Positions 53,474 to 62,678 of a stretch of 64,000 nucleotides of DNA are shown in pieces. Positions within the stretch are counted from its first letter, which is position 1. Each line of letters begins with the position of its first letter. The DNA comes from Bacterioplanoides sp965219715 (GTDB lineage Bacteria > Pseudomonadota > Gammaproteobacteria > Pseudomonadales > Oceanobacteraceae), in the NCBI RefSeq assembly GCF_965219715.1, contig NZ_OZ244785.1, forward strand, positions 1,922,001 through 1,986,000, given 5' to 3'. A model generated the notes under the pieces. The model worked only from the letters and a program-made list of their open reading frames with translations. It ran no database searches and was not told the origin of the DNA. Made by a program: the position numbers and the translations under genes.

Positions 53474-53779
53474 TTACTGGATTCTGAATAATTGCTCGAA
53501 ATTTGAGATGGTCAGAATCTTACGCACATCCTGATTGCAATTCACAATCTGCACATCCGAGCTGTCACCACCAGCATGATCACGCAACAATAACAACATG
53601 CCGAGAGCAGAACTGTCTAAGTAAGAAGTGCCACCCATATCAACCACATAAGAGGATACGCCTGAAGAGACATTTTCATATGCGTCACGAAATTCCTGGT
53701 GAGCACTGAAGTCAAAGCGACCATCGATCTTGATCGTTAATTCACGACCATCACCCGCCAGAGAAGACTGTACTGTCAT
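53474..53779 (-). CDS. hsbA: STAS-domain anti-sigma factor antagonist, HsbA-like
   Basis: 101 residues, one STAS domain. The phosphorylatable serine lies in the segment SYLDSSALGMLL (S56 or S57). In P. aeruginosa unphosphorylated HsbA binds FlgM and frees FliA, whereas the phosphorylated form turns to the cyclic di-GMP enzyme HsbD (established there, inferred here). First gene of hsbA-hsbR-hptB, with GGAGG upstream of its ATG. Confidence 0.88.
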   Translation of the reverse strand: MTVQSSLAGDGRELTIKIDGRFDFSAHQEFRDAYENVSSGVSSYVVDMGGTSYLDSSALGMLLLLRDHAGGDSSDVQIVNCNQDVRKILTISNFEQLFRIQ

Positions 53780-53797
53780 CGGGTTACCTCCAATAAG

Positions 53798-53825
53798 TAA
53801 TATGTATCTTTATATTTAGCACAAA
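53798..53825 (-). promoter_or_regulatory. candidate promoter of hsbA-hsbR-hptB
   Basis: Minus-strand TTGTGC (53820-53825) and TATTAC (53798-53803) are 16 bases apart in the 57-base gap after cheB. No terminator precedes it, so read-through from cheB is also possible. Confidence 0.35.
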
Positions 53826-53836
53826 GCAGAAATTTG

Positions 53837-54874
53837 TCATGGCAATTGCGCAGCTTTTAACATTTTTGACGCAATATTTGGCAGTGATACCACTTCATCC
53901 ACAGCACCGAGATCGTATGCTGCTTTCGGCATTCCCCAGACAACAGAAGTGCTTTCATCCTGTGCCAGGCAATTAGCGCCGGCATCTTTTAAGCGCTTCA
54001 TAGCCTGGGCTCCATCGGCTCCCATTCCGGTTAACATAACTGCTACCAGCTTATTCGCAGGAGTCACTTCAGCAATAGCATCAAACATTACTTCAACGGC
54101 TGGCTTATGACGATTGACACGCTCTGTATCAATCAGCTGACAAACAATTTGCGCGCCCTGCTTTTTGAACGTCAGGTGTTTATTGCCTTTCGCAATGATC
54201 ACTCGCCCGGGACGCACTTCCAATCCGTCTTCTGCTTCCAGTACTTCCATAGCCAGAGAGCGATTCAGACGCATCGCAAACGATGCACTGAATACTTCCG
54301 GAATATGCTGTGTAATCACGATAGGTGGACAGTTTTCCGGCACATCCTCGAGTAATTCGCGAATAGCTTCCGTACCACCAGTAGAGGATCCAATACATAC
54401 CATCCGCTTGTACTGAACTTTTGCCAGTGCAGGGGCCGTTTTTTTCTGACCTGGTGTGTATGGTCGTACCCGCGCTTTGGCGGCCATGCGCACTTTTTCA
54501 GACAGACTTTCAGCAAACTCGCGGAATTCCACCTCATCTTTTGCTTTTGGCTTAGCAATATAATCAACCGCACCGGTTTCTAATGCTTCTAATGTTTCTG
54601 GGGCGCCAGCTTCTGTTAGCGTTGAAACCATAACCACCGGCATTGGCCGCAGGCGCATCAGATTGCCCAGAAACTGCAAGCCATTCATTCGTGGCATTTC
54701 CACATCCAGCGTTAATACATCCGGATTCAAACGCTTAATTTTGTCTCGGGCAATAAATGGATCGGCAGCGGTCCCAACGACTTCAACGTCGTTCAAACTG
54801 GCAAACACCTCTTTCAGCATTTGTCGGATCAGAGCCGAATCATCAACAATCAGAACTTTAATCTTTTCTGTCAT
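53837..54874 (-). CDS. cheB: chemotaxis methylesterase CheB (system II)
   Basis: 345 residues. Receiver domain with D57 in VLTLDVEMPRMNG, and esterase domain with catalytic serine in CIGSSTGGTEAI, histidine in ITQHIPEVFSASFA and aspartate in TGMGADGAQAM. It differs clearly from the system I CheB (for example the linker and receiver face), indicating a separate lineage and not a recent duplication. Seven bases after cheD, in the operon with its own cheR. Confidence 0.95.
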   Translation of the reverse strand: MTEKIKVLIVDDSALIRQMLKEVFASLNDVEVVGTAADPFIARDKIKRLNPDVLTLDVEMPRMNGLQFLGNLMRLRPMPVVMVSTLTEAGAPETLEALETGAVDYIAKPKAKDEVEFREFAESLSEKVRMAAKARVRPYTPGQKKTAPALAKVQYKRMVCIGSSTGGTEAIRELLEDVPENCPPIVITQHIPEVFSASFAMRLNRSLAMEVLEAEDGLEVRPGRVIIAKGNKHLTFKKQGAQIVCQLIDTERVNRHKPAVEVMFDAIAEVTPANKLVAVMLTGMGADGAQAMKRLKDAGANCLAQDESTSVVWGMPKAAYDLGAVDEVVSLPNIASKMLKAAQLP

Positions 54875-54881
54875 AGCGACC

Positions 54882-55535
54882 TCAGAACAAATCTATACTA
54901 CCAGCGCCAGAATCCTGAGGCTGAGAGACTGTTTTCTGGTACTCAGTTTCACGTTTAATTAACGTATCGTTGCTCATTTGTTTAATGCGTCTGACTTTGA
55001 CGCAGCCAGTATCTGGAAAATAAAGTACCTTACGGGCAAATACGTCACCCACATCGGACGCTTCAACCTGTAAACCCTCACTGGCCAGATAGTTATAGGC
55101 AAAGAGAATATTGCGTTGGCCGATATCACTCATCGAAGCAATCATCTGACCACCGCCAAATAATTTCACTTCAAGATTTTCACGTTTGCCACCACGCTTC
55201 AGAATTTCGTTAATCAGGTATTCCATCGCCCAGTTACCGTAGCGGGAAGCGTGAGTGTTTGGGTTCGTTCCCCAAACATCAGAAGAGAACTCTCCCTGCA
55301 TTGGCAACATAAAATGGTTCATACCACCAATACCGCGAACCTTGTCGCGAATACAGGCAGCAATACACGAACCTAATACCGTAACAACCATTTCACCATG
55401 GGTAGAAACATAGAATTCTCCGGGTAAAATTTTGGCTGCCCAAACATTATGAACAGAATCCCAATAACGATTAACATGCTCAAACCCTGAGCTGACCGGA
55501 GGCTGAACAGGGCGTGTATTTTCAGCAAAATTCAT
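54882..55535 (-). CDS. cheD: chemoreceptor glutamine deamidase CheD
   Basis: Deamidates receptor glutamines and can be modulated by CheC-like proteins. 217 residues. The catalytic cysteine C57 lies in VTVLGSCIAACI, and histidine H74 in GGMNHFMLP. The family motif KLFGGGQMI is present. Overlaps cheR by four bases. Present only in system II, so receptor maturation may depend on it. Confidence 0.94.
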   Translation of the reverse strand: MNFAENTRPVQPPVSSGFEHVNRYWDSVHNVWAAKILPGEFYVSTHGEMVVTVLGSCIAACIRDKVRGIGGMNHFMLPMQGEFSSDVWGTNPNTHASRYGNWAMEYLINEILKRGGKRENLEVKLFGGGQMIASMSDIGQRNILFAYNYLASEGLQVEASDVGDVFARKVLYFPDTGCVKVRRIKQMSNDTLIKRETEYQKTVSQPQDSGAGSIDLF

Positions 55536-56380
55536 TTTATTTTCCGGTAAATGGTATTCCCTAAATTCTCGAACCTATCTGTAATACCGTTAAGGTTCTC
55601 CGAGTGACCGATAAAAAGGTGGCCTCCGATGGGCAGCATATCGGCGTAACGATCAAATAAGATGCGCTGAGTTTCTTTGTTAAAATAGATCACCACATTA
55701 CGACAAAAGATGATGTCGAAAGGCCCTTTCATTGGCCATTCTTCAAGTAAATTGAGACGCTTAAAAAAAGCCAGTTTTCTCAGCTCTTCTTTTACCTGGA
55801 CTGAGCGACCATCATGACTTCGGTTGAAGTATTTTTTAACCATTCCATCGTCAATACCATCAACATGATCGACAGGGTAAATAGCAGAGTGACCGGTTTC
55901 CACGACGTTAGAGTCCAGGTCTGTTGCCAGTATCTTCACGTCCCAGCTTAATGGAAATGACGATTCTTTCAGCGTCATGGCAATTGAATATGCCTCTTGT
56001 CCGATAGAGCAACCAGCTGACCAGATACGTAGTTTTCTGCTGCCCTGGTTGGCAACCATTAACTTAGGAAAAAGCTCTTCTTTGAGAAACTCAAAATGAT
56101 GATTTTCCCGGAAGAAAGATGTCAGGTTGGTAGTCAGAGCATTAATAAAATCGGAAGCTTCAGCAGCGTGATTGTGCTCAAGATAATTCAGATAGTCGGA
56201 AAACCGATTTAATTTCAACGCTCGGACCCGGCGCGCAATACGGCTGTACACCATATTGCGTTTGTGCTCGGCCAGAACAATACCGCTGTATTGCATCGCT
56301 AACTTCGAAATACGTTCGAAGTCAGCATTGGTCATTTGAAATTCACGGTCATCACTCATTACTGCATTGCTGTTCATCAT
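55532..56380 (-). CDS. cheR: chemotaxis receptor methyltransferase CheR (system II)
   Basis: Methylates receptor glutamates with S-adenosylmethionine. 282 residues. N-terminal helical domain (about 15-85) contains YSRIARRVRALKL, followed by the SAM-binding domain with RIWSAGCSIGQEAYSIAM and the DIIFCRNVVIYFNKET motif. Two or three in-frame ATGs occur at the start. It is the only cheR in the window, directly after a receptor whose tail fits CheR docking, so it may also serve system I. Confidence 0.95.
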   Translation of the reverse strand: MMNSNAVMSDDREFQMTNADFERISKLAMQYSGIVLAEHKRNMVYSRIARRVRALKLNRFSDYLNYLEHNHAAEASDFINALTTNLTSFFRENHHFEFLKEELFPKLMVANQGSRKLRIWSAGCSIGQEAYSIAMTLKESSFPLSWDVKILATDLDSNVVETGHSAIYPVDHVDGIDDGMVKKYFNRSHDGRSVQVKEELRKLAFFKRLNLLEEWPMKGPFDIIFCRNVVIYFNKETQRILFDRYADMLPIGGHLFIGHSENLNGITDRFENLGNTIYRKIK

Positions 56381-56395
56381 AATCAGTGGTCACCA

Positions 56396-59146
56396 TTAAA
56401 ACTCAGCCCATTCGTCATCATCCTGACTAAAGGACAATCCTCCCTGACTGGAACTGGCGGTTGGCGTAAAGCCAGTATTAACCGCCGCTGGCGCTGCTGG
56501 TTCACTGGTCATCATTGGCGCAGTGTTATTAATTGGCGTTACATTCGAATGACCATCAATTGAGAAGAATTCCATCATCTGCATCATCGACTGAGCCTGC
56601 TCAGCCATGGCTTCGCCTGCTGCAGACGCTTCTTCCACCAGAGCAGCGTTCTGTTGCGTCATTTCATCCATTTGTGCAACCGCGCTGTTCACTTGTTCAA
56701 TCCCGGAAGATTGCTCTCGTGCTGCAGTACTGATTTCCTGAATCATGTCGGACACACGATCAACGGAGTGAATAATTTCGTTCAGTGTTTTACCGGATTC
56801 ATTAACCAGCGAGGTACCTGCATCAACCTTATCCACACTGTCACGAATCAGATCTTTGATTTCTTTTGCAGCACCAGCTGAGCGTTGCGCAAGATTGCGA
56901 ACTTCGCCAGCAACTACGGCAAAGCCCCGACCTTGCTCCCCAGCTCGTGCCGCTTCAACCGCTGCGTTAAGAGCCAGCAGGTTAGTCTGGAACGCAATCT
57001 CATCAATGACACCAATAATATCGGCGATTTTTTTACTGGAGTGGTTAATTTCTTCCATGGCGTTAACCGCCTTGCTGACCACTTCACCACCAGACTGTGC
57101 TTTTTGTTTTGCTGATGCAGCCAGTTCATTCGCATGAACTGAATTATCGCCGGTTTGTTTCACGGCACTGGTCATTTCTTCCATGCTGGAAGCGGTTTCT
57201 TCGAGGCTGGAAGCCTGAGATTCAGTACGTTTACTTAAATCGGCATTACCCTGAGCAATTTCGCTGGCTCCGGTCGAAACAGTCGAAGCAGCTTCACGAA
57301 TACGGGTAATAATATCGGTCAGTCGATCAACGGTGGTATTGGCGTCCTGCTTCAGTTTGTCGAACGCCCCCTGATAATCCTCATCAATTTTCCGCGTTAA
57401 ATTACCGTGCGCCAGTGCATCAAATACGCGAATGGTGTCTGAAACCACGCTATCAGCAATAGTCAGTAACTTATTCAGACCATCGGCCAGGTTCAGGAAA
57501 AAGCCCTCTTTACCTTCCATCGCAATACGTCGGGACAAATCCCCCATCGCCGCCGCTTCTACAATCTGATCAATTTCCTGCTCTGCCGAAACCTCAGCAG
57601 TACGGTCTTTCCACTCAACAATTGTGCCGATACGTTCTTTGTTTTCGTTAAAGATTGGGTTAGCAATCAAACTGAAGGTACGGCCACCGACTTTAATTTC
57701 TGTGCGGTATTCACTCTCGAGCGCCTTAACCATGTGTCTTTGGTGAGCTGGGTTTTTATGGAATACGTCAATGTTCTGGCCATCTAAACGGCTGGCATCA
57801 AACCCAGGGATATCTTTTCGAATATCCGCCTCGGCATTACTCATCATTTCTTTTACGGCGGCATTCATGTAAACGATATTGAAATCAGGATCAGCAATCA
57901 TGGCGTTGTTTGATACAACGTCGAGCGCCTGTTTAACACGGGCATTGGCGTCTGCAAGGACCTTTTCTTCCGCAAGACGAGCCAGCTCATCGGTGAGATC
58001 CTGCCACTCAACAATGGTACCCACACGCTCACCAGCAGAGTTAAACCATGGTGTCGCAATCAAAGAGAAAGTAGCCCCACCAACCGTCAAGCGTGTGCGA
58101 TACGGTTCTTTCAGTTCGCTGATCATTCTGCGCTGATGTGATGGTTCTTTATGGAACTGATCAACGTTGGTGCCAATCAGTTTTGCCACATCAAATGAAG
58201 AGAGATCTTGACGAATTTCGTCCTGACGTTCCAACAAGGCTTCACGCAGGCACTCATTCATGTACGTGATTTCCATATTGTTGTTAGCCAACATGACATT
58301 GGCCTGACACACATCGAGCGCGTTAGCGATATCGGCATTACGGGCATTTACGATTGCCTGCTTGCGCTGCTCTGTAATGTCTGTCGCGTATTTAACAACC
58401 TTAAATGGCTTGCCGGTCAGATCATAAATCGGGTTATAAGATGCCTGAATCCAGACCTCTTCACCGGTTTTACCAAAACGCTGGTATTCGCCAGAGTCGT
58501 ATTCACCATGACTCAGGCGATCCCAGAAATTCCGATAGTCGGCAGACGATGCGTAATCCGGGTCGACAAACATACGGTGATGCTGCCCCTGAATCTCATC
58601 CAGCCGGTATCCGGTGACTGCCAGAAAATTATCGTTGGCTGTGATAATGGTGCCATCAAGATTAAATTCGATAACCGCCTGAGCTTTGCTGATCGCCTTT
58701 AACTGGCCTTCATAATCCGCACTTTTCTGTTTTTGCGCAGTGATGTCTGTTGCGTATTTAACCACCTTATAAGGACGACCATGTTCGTCCATAATCGGGT
58801 TATAAGATGCCTGAATCCAGATATCTTTACCGTTCTTACCAACTCGTGGAAATTCTGCTGACTGGAATTCTCCGCGACCCAGACGCTCCCAGAATTCACG
58901 ATACTCAGTACTTGCGGCCAGATCCGGAGCAACAAACATACGGTGATGTTGGCCAACAATTTCATCCAGACCGTACCCCATCGCCGCCAGGAAATTACTA
59001 TTGGCGGTAATAATGGTACCGTCCATATTAAACTCAATTACGGCCTGGCTTTTATCCAGAGCTTCTACCTTTGCTTTTAACTCACGTAATAAAGCGCTGT
59101 CTTTTTCTGCCTGTTCGTCAGAAAACAAGGTTTTTAACATATTCAT
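56396..59146 (-). CDS. soluble four-PAS methyl-accepting chemoreceptor with C-terminal docking pentapeptide
   Basis: Cytoplasmic chemoreceptor, with no membrane helix anywhere. The ATG at 59146 is preferred because AAAGGG lies seven bases upstream; 916 residues. Two tandem BdlA/Aer-like PAS domains (about 25-145 and 150-270) share QHHRMFV and WIQASYNPI; two different PAS domains (about 280-400 and 405-520) share the ITYMN/IVYMN start and TIVEW end. HAMP-like segments (about 520-640) lead to the signalling hairpin with DEIAFQTNLLALNAAVEAARAG. The last five residues EWAEF fit the xWxxF CheR/CheB tether. Ligand likely redox or small molecules; cofactor unknown. Confidence 0.93.
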   Translation of the reverse strand: MNMLKTLFSDEQAEKDSALLRELKAKVEALDKSQAVIEFNMDGTIITANSNFLAAMGYGLDEIVGQHHRMFVAPDLAASTEYREFWERLGRGEFQSAEFPRVGKNGKDIWIQASYNPIMDEHGRPYKVVKYATDITAQKQKSADYEGQLKAISKAQAVIEFNLDGTIITANDNFLAVTGYRLDEIQGQHHRMFVDPDYASSADYRNFWDRLSHGEYDSGEYQRFGKTGEEVWIQASYNPIYDLTGKPFKVVKYATDITEQRKQAIVNARNADIANALDVCQANVMLANNNMEITYMNECLREALLERQDEIRQDLSSFDVAKLIGTNVDQFHKEPSHQRRMISELKEPYRTRLTVGGATFSLIATPWFNSAGERVGTIVEWQDLTDELARLAEEKVLADANARVKQALDVVSNNAMIADPDFNIVYMNAAVKEMMSNAEADIRKDIPGFDASRLDGQNIDVFHKNPAHQRHMVKALESEYRTEIKVGGRTFSLIANPIFNENKERIGTIVEWKDRTAEVSAEQEIDQIVEAAAMGDLSRRIAMEGKEGFFLNLADGLNKLLTIADSVVSDTIRVFDALAHGNLTRKIDEDYQGAFDKLKQDANTTVDRLTDIITRIREAASTVSTGASEIAQGNADLSKRTESQASSLEETASSMEEMTSAVKQTGDNSVHANELAASAKQKAQSGGEVVSKAVNAMEEINHSSKKIADIIGVIDEIAFQTNLLALNAAVEAARAGEQGRGFAVVAGEVRNLAQRSAGAAKEIKDLIRDSVDKVDAGTSLVNESGKTLNEIIHSVDRVSDMIQEISTAAREQSSGIEQVNSAVAQMDEMTQQNAALVEEASAAGEAMAEQAQSMMQMMEFFSIDGHSNVTPINNTAPMMTSEPAAPAAVNTGFTPTASSSQGGLSFSQDDDEWAEF

Positions 59147-59219
59147 AGCCATACCCTTTGAGTATCTGTTTCGCATCGATCCGCGATAACAGTGTGATTC
59201 CTGGTAATCTTGATTTCAG

Positions 59220-59726
59220 TTACTGAGCAGCAACCAGTTTTGTCAGAGTTTGTTGTTCGAAGCTAAGCAGTGATTCAACATCGAGAAGAATGATCATCTT
59301 GTCGTTTACGTTGACCAGACCTTTGATAAAAACGGAGTTTTTATCTTCAGTCAGCTCCGGTGTTTTACGCGTTTCGTCATCAGAGATCGCATACACATCA
59401 GAAACTGCATCAACAACAATTCCCATAACCCGCTCACCCTGATCTGATTCAAATTTCAGAATAATTACGACGGTAACCGGACTGTATTCAACATCTTCAA
59501 GGCCAAAGCGAGTACGTAAATCCATAATGGGGACAATGGTTCCCCGAAGATTAATAACACCTTTAATATAGGCAGGCGCATTCGGTATCAGCGTTGATTC
59601 TTCCCAGCCGCGAATTTCCTGAACTGCGAGAATATCCACACCGTATTCCTCGCCTGCCATAATAAATGTCAGATACTGTTGTTCAGCATCCGACTCGCTA
59701 ACACTTACTTCGTTTATCGCTTCCAT
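59220..59726 (-). CDS. cheW: chemotaxis coupling protein CheW (system II)
   Basis: 168 residues from the ATG at 59726, which has AAGGA seven bases upstream; an upstream in-frame start inside cheA would add 28 basic residues. A CheW domain (about 18-160) with GVINLRGTIVPIMDLRTRFG and VMGIVVDAVSDVY. Different from system I CheW in length and sequence, suggesting a dedicated coupling protein. Ten bases after cheA. Confidence 0.95.
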   Translation of the reverse strand: MEAINEVSVSESDAEQQYLTFIMAGEEYGVDILAVQEIRGWEESTLIPNAPAYIKGVINLRGTIVPIMDLRTRFGLEDVEYSPVTVVIILKFESDQGERVMGIVVDAVSDVYAISDDETRKTPELTEDKNSVFIKGLVNVNDKMIILLDVESLLSFEQQTLTKLVAAQ

Positions 59727-59736
59727 ATCTAATTCC

Positions 59737-61866
59737 TTAAGCCGCCTGCTCTGGCGCTTTATTGCCTTGAGCGAGCGGTTCAATACGCTTGCCGATACTG
59801 GAGATATCAATAATTAATGCGACAGTACCGTCTCCGAGAATCGTGGCGCCTGAAATACCATCAACCTTCTGATAGTTTTGCTCCAGGCTTTTAATAACAA
59901 CCTGTTGCTGGCCCAATAAATCATCCACAACCAGACCAATTTTTTCGTTATCCCCTTCGACGATAACCAGCATGGCTTCATCAGAGTCATCAATTCCACG
60001 CTCCAGATTAAATACTTCTTCGAGGCGGATAATCGGGATGTACTCTTCACGCAGCTGCATTACCTGCTGGCTGCCAGTAATATTGTTCAGAGATTTCTTT
60101 TCTAACTGAATGGATTCAACAATCGAGACCAGTGGGAAGATATAGGTTTCGTTAGCAACCCGGACGAGTTGTCCATCAAGAATGGCCAGTGTCAGAGGCA
60201 GGCGGATGGTAAATGTTGAACCTTCGCCAGGTTTTGAAGAAACATCAATGCTGCCATTAAGTTCGTTGATGTTACGCCGAACCACGTCCATACCAACACC
60301 ACGACCGGAAATATCGCTAACCGCCTCTGCCGTCGAGAAACCTGGCAGGAAAATCAAATTGTGAATTTCCTCCGGCGTCAGCACATCACTTTCCTGAATA
60401 AGCCCATTGATAATGGCTTTTTCACGAATTTTCTCTTCGTTCAGGCCTGCACCATCATCCTTAACTTCAATAACGATGTTGCCACCCTGATGGAATGCAT
60501 TAAGAGTAATTGTGCCCTGCTCAGATTTACCGGCCGCTAAACGCGCCTCGGTTGTTTCTAAACCATGATCCATCGAGTTGCGAACCAGATGCACCAGAGG
60601 GTCACCAATTTTTTCCATCACGGTTTTATCAAGCTCGGTATTTTCACCCAGCATGACAAGGTCAATCTTTTTGCCCAGCTGATTACCCAGATCGCGAACC
60701 AGTCGAGGGAAACGGCTGAACGCAAAACTGATCGGCATCATGCGAATTTTCATCACACTTTCCTGCAGCTCGCGGGTATTTTGTTCCAGTTGAGATAAAC
60801 CTTCCTGCAGTTTTGCCAGGCGGCTTAAGTCAAAGTCGTTACCAAGCTGGCCCAACATAGACTGGGTGATAACCAGCTCACCGACCATATTAATCAGACT
60901 ATCGACTTTATCGATGGATACCCGGATCGAAGAGTTTTCTCCGGCTTTTGCCGCATTTTTCGCAGCGGGTTGTTTCGCTACCGCTGGCTTCACAGCCGGC
61001 TTAATAACCGCTTTATTTTCTTCCGCTGGTGCAGAACTCTCCGTTGCCGCGTTATTATTTGTGTCCTCAGATGGCTCAATATTGGCTTCAGCTTGAGACT
61101 CAGTAACCGCGGAACTCTGCTCTGGTTGCGCTATTTCAGCTTGTGCACTCAAAGGCAGATATTCAATTTCACAATCGTCTTCGACCCACTCGAATACACA
61201 GGAAATCTCTTGTTTTTCTACATTCTTACGAACGTAAATATCCCAGTTCAGATGACATTCTTCCGGATTAAGGCTGGTAAATTCCGGCAGTGTGGAAAAA
61301 TCAGGCGTAATTTCCAGGCAATCTTTACCGACGATATCGGCCAGCTCGCGGAACATACGGAACGGCTCGTTACCGGTCCGTAAAATATCGACATCACTTT
61401 TAAAGCGAACGTGCCATCCTGCATGGGTATTACTGTCTTCAGAGTTGGCTTCTGCAGTTTCTTCAGCGGCTGCAGAATCACCATTAAGAATGGCTTCGAA
61501 ATCTGTTTTTAACTCGTCGGCACGAGTCATATCAGCTTCGTCACCCGCTTGCAGGCTGGTGAGCATTGAACGCAGGCAGTCGACAGATAGCAGGAATAAT
61601 TCGACGTAGCGTTGCTCCATCGAACGTTGCCCGGCACGAATTTCATCAAGCAGTGTTTCCACCACATGAGTGAACTCAGAAATCTGCATAAAGCCAAAAG
61701 TGCCAGCACCACCTTTGATGGAATGTGCGGCACGGAAGATGGTGTTGACCGTTTCACTGTCGACATCGCCAGGCTGCAATTCAAGCAGCTGGCTTTCCAT
61801 GATATCGAGGCCTTCAAAGCTTTCTTCGAAGAAAACCTGATGAAACTGTGAAAGATCAACACTCAT
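59737..61866 (-). CDS. cheA: chemotaxis histidine kinase CheA (system II)
   Basis: 709 residues. P1 with H48 in RAAHSIKGGAGTFGF. A true P2-like domain (about 148-240, from HAGWHVRFKSDVDIL) is present, unlike system I. A Lys/Ala-rich linker leads to P3 (about 305-370, SIRVSIDKVDSLINMVGEL), P4 with VHLVRNSMDHG, DDGAGLNEE and GRGVGMDVV, and P5. The intact P2 suggests CheY or CheB docking differing from system I. Five bases after cheY. Confidence 0.95.
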   Translation of the reverse strand: MSVDLSQFHQVFFEESFEGLDIMESQLLELQPGDVDSETVNTIFRAAHSIKGGAGTFGFMQISEFTHVVETLLDEIRAGQRSMEQRYVELFLLSVDCLRSMLTSLQAGDEADMTRADELKTDFEAILNGDSAAAEETAEANSEDSNTHAGWHVRFKSDVDILRTGNEPFRMFRELADIVGKDCLEITPDFSTLPEFTSLNPEECHLNWDIYVRKNVEKQEISCVFEWVEDDCEIEYLPLSAQAEIAQPEQSSAVTESQAEANIEPSEDTNNNAATESSAPAEENKAVIKPAVKPAVAKQPAAKNAAKAGENSSIRVSIDKVDSLINMVGELVITQSMLGQLGNDFDLSRLAKLQEGLSQLEQNTRELQESVMKIRMMPISFAFSRFPRLVRDLGNQLGKKIDLVMLGENTELDKTVMEKIGDPLVHLVRNSMDHGLETTEARLAAGKSEQGTITLNAFHQGGNIVIEVKDDGAGLNEEKIREKAIINGLIQESDVLTPEEIHNLIFLPGFSTAEAVSDISGRGVGMDVVRRNINELNGSIDVSSKPGEGSTFTIRLPLTLAILDGQLVRVANETYIFPLVSIVESIQLEKKSLNNITGSQQVMQLREEYIPIIRLEEVFNLERGIDDSDEAMLVIVEGDNEKIGLVVDDLLGQQQVVIKSLEQNYQKVDGISGATILGDGTVALIIDISSIGKRIEPLAQGNKAPEQAA

Positions 61867-61871
61867 AACGA

Positions 61872-62234
61872 TTATCCTAAAACGCGCTTAATAGTGCTCA
61901 GCAATTGGTCTGGATTAAACGGCTTAACAATCCAGCCAGTGGCACCGGCCTGCTTACCCTGCATCTTCATGTCACCTGCTGATTCTGTTGTCAGCATTAA
62001 CACCGGGGTAAATTTATAATCGGCAAGCTGACGCAGCTCTTTAACTAATTCAATACCATTCATATTCGGCATATTCACGTCTGACAGCACCAGATCAAAT
62101 TTACCTTTTTTAGCTTCCGCTAACGCTTCGACACCATCACTCGCTTCTACTACCTGATAGCCAGCGCCTTTTAGAGTAAAAGACACCATCTGACGCATGG
62201 ACGCAGAGTCGTCGACAGCTAAAATATTCGCCAT
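61872..62234 (-). CDS. cheY: chemotaxis response regulator CheY (system II)
   Basis: 120 residues from the ATG at 62234, supported by AGGAG nine bases upstream; an upstream in-frame start would add 21 unrelated residues. Single receiver domain with VDDSASMRQMV, phospho-aspartate in LVLSDVNMPNMNG, and lysine in IVKPFNPD. It lacks the motor-CheY specific features of system I (such as DFSTMRRI), so whether it binds the flagellar switch is uncertain. Encoded 29 bases after the STAS gene. Confidence 0.94.
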   Translation of the reverse strand: MANILAVDDSASMRQMVSFTLKGAGYQVVEASDGVEALAEAKKGKFDLVLSDVNMPNMNGIELVKELRQLADYKFTPVLMLTTESAGDMKMQGKQAGATGWIVKPFNPDQLLSTIKRVLG

Positions 62235-62263
62235 GTTGGAGAACTCCTGTTCGAAATAACTAC

Positions 62264-62551
62264 TTATTGGGTGCTTGAGAGACCAAGCGAAGAGCACAGG
62301 CCTAAGTAACCTGCGGTTTCAGAAAGGCAATCACTGCTGCCGGTCCAATGGATATCATGCCCGGTTTTTTGTAGTTCCCGCCTTAAACTGACCACCAGCT
62401 GCAGGCCTGCGGTATCACAATAATTCACGGCAGAAGCATTCAATTCGACGTCAGCATCAGACGTCAAAGCACTTTCCATTTCGCTATAAAGGCGTTCAAC
62501 ATGCTCAATACTGAGCCGTTCACCGCAATTAATATTGATTCTGTCCGACAT
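62264..62551 (-). CDS. STAS-domain protein of chemosensory system II
   Basis: 95 residues from the ATG at 62551. A single STAS domain with the regulatory-loop motif NYCDTAGLQL, in which threonine replaces the usual serine. Small STAS proteins of this kind commonly start cheY-cheA operons in proteobacteria. It may be phosphorylated or may serve as a structural adaptor, and it could compete with HsbA for partners. First gene of the operon, with a leader of about 100 bases after fliJ. Confidence 0.82.
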   Translation of the reverse strand: MSDRININCGERLSIEHVERLYSEMESALTSDADVELNASAVNYCDTAGLQLVVSLRRELQKTGHDIHWTGSSDCLSETAGYLGLCSSLGLSSTQ

Positions 62552-62646
62552 GAAGGACACCTATCTCTCTCTTCTCAGGATTAAGATTAGACGCCGTTTA
62601 CAAAGCTGCTAAATAACTTTGCAGCATTTTTTGAATTTCGGAGAGG

Positions 62647-62678
62647 AAAATAATCTGAACAAATGTGCAGATTATTTT
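62647..62678 (-). terminator. hairpin at the end of fliJ
   Basis: Minus-strand AAAATAATCTG and CAGATTATTTT are perfectly complementary over 11 bases around a 10-base loop and overlap the fliJ stop codon, followed by a short T-rich tail. AT-rich, so termination may be partial. Confidence 0.45.

Noticed and set aside
34269..54874. The two CheB genes as a recent duplication
   Set aside because: Their receiver and esterase domains differ throughout and their operons have different gene content, so they are separate lineages.
58208..58702. Plus-strand 164-codon frame opposite the PAS region
   Set aside because: Antisense shadow of the chemoreceptor; repeated nature reflects the duplicated PAS domains.
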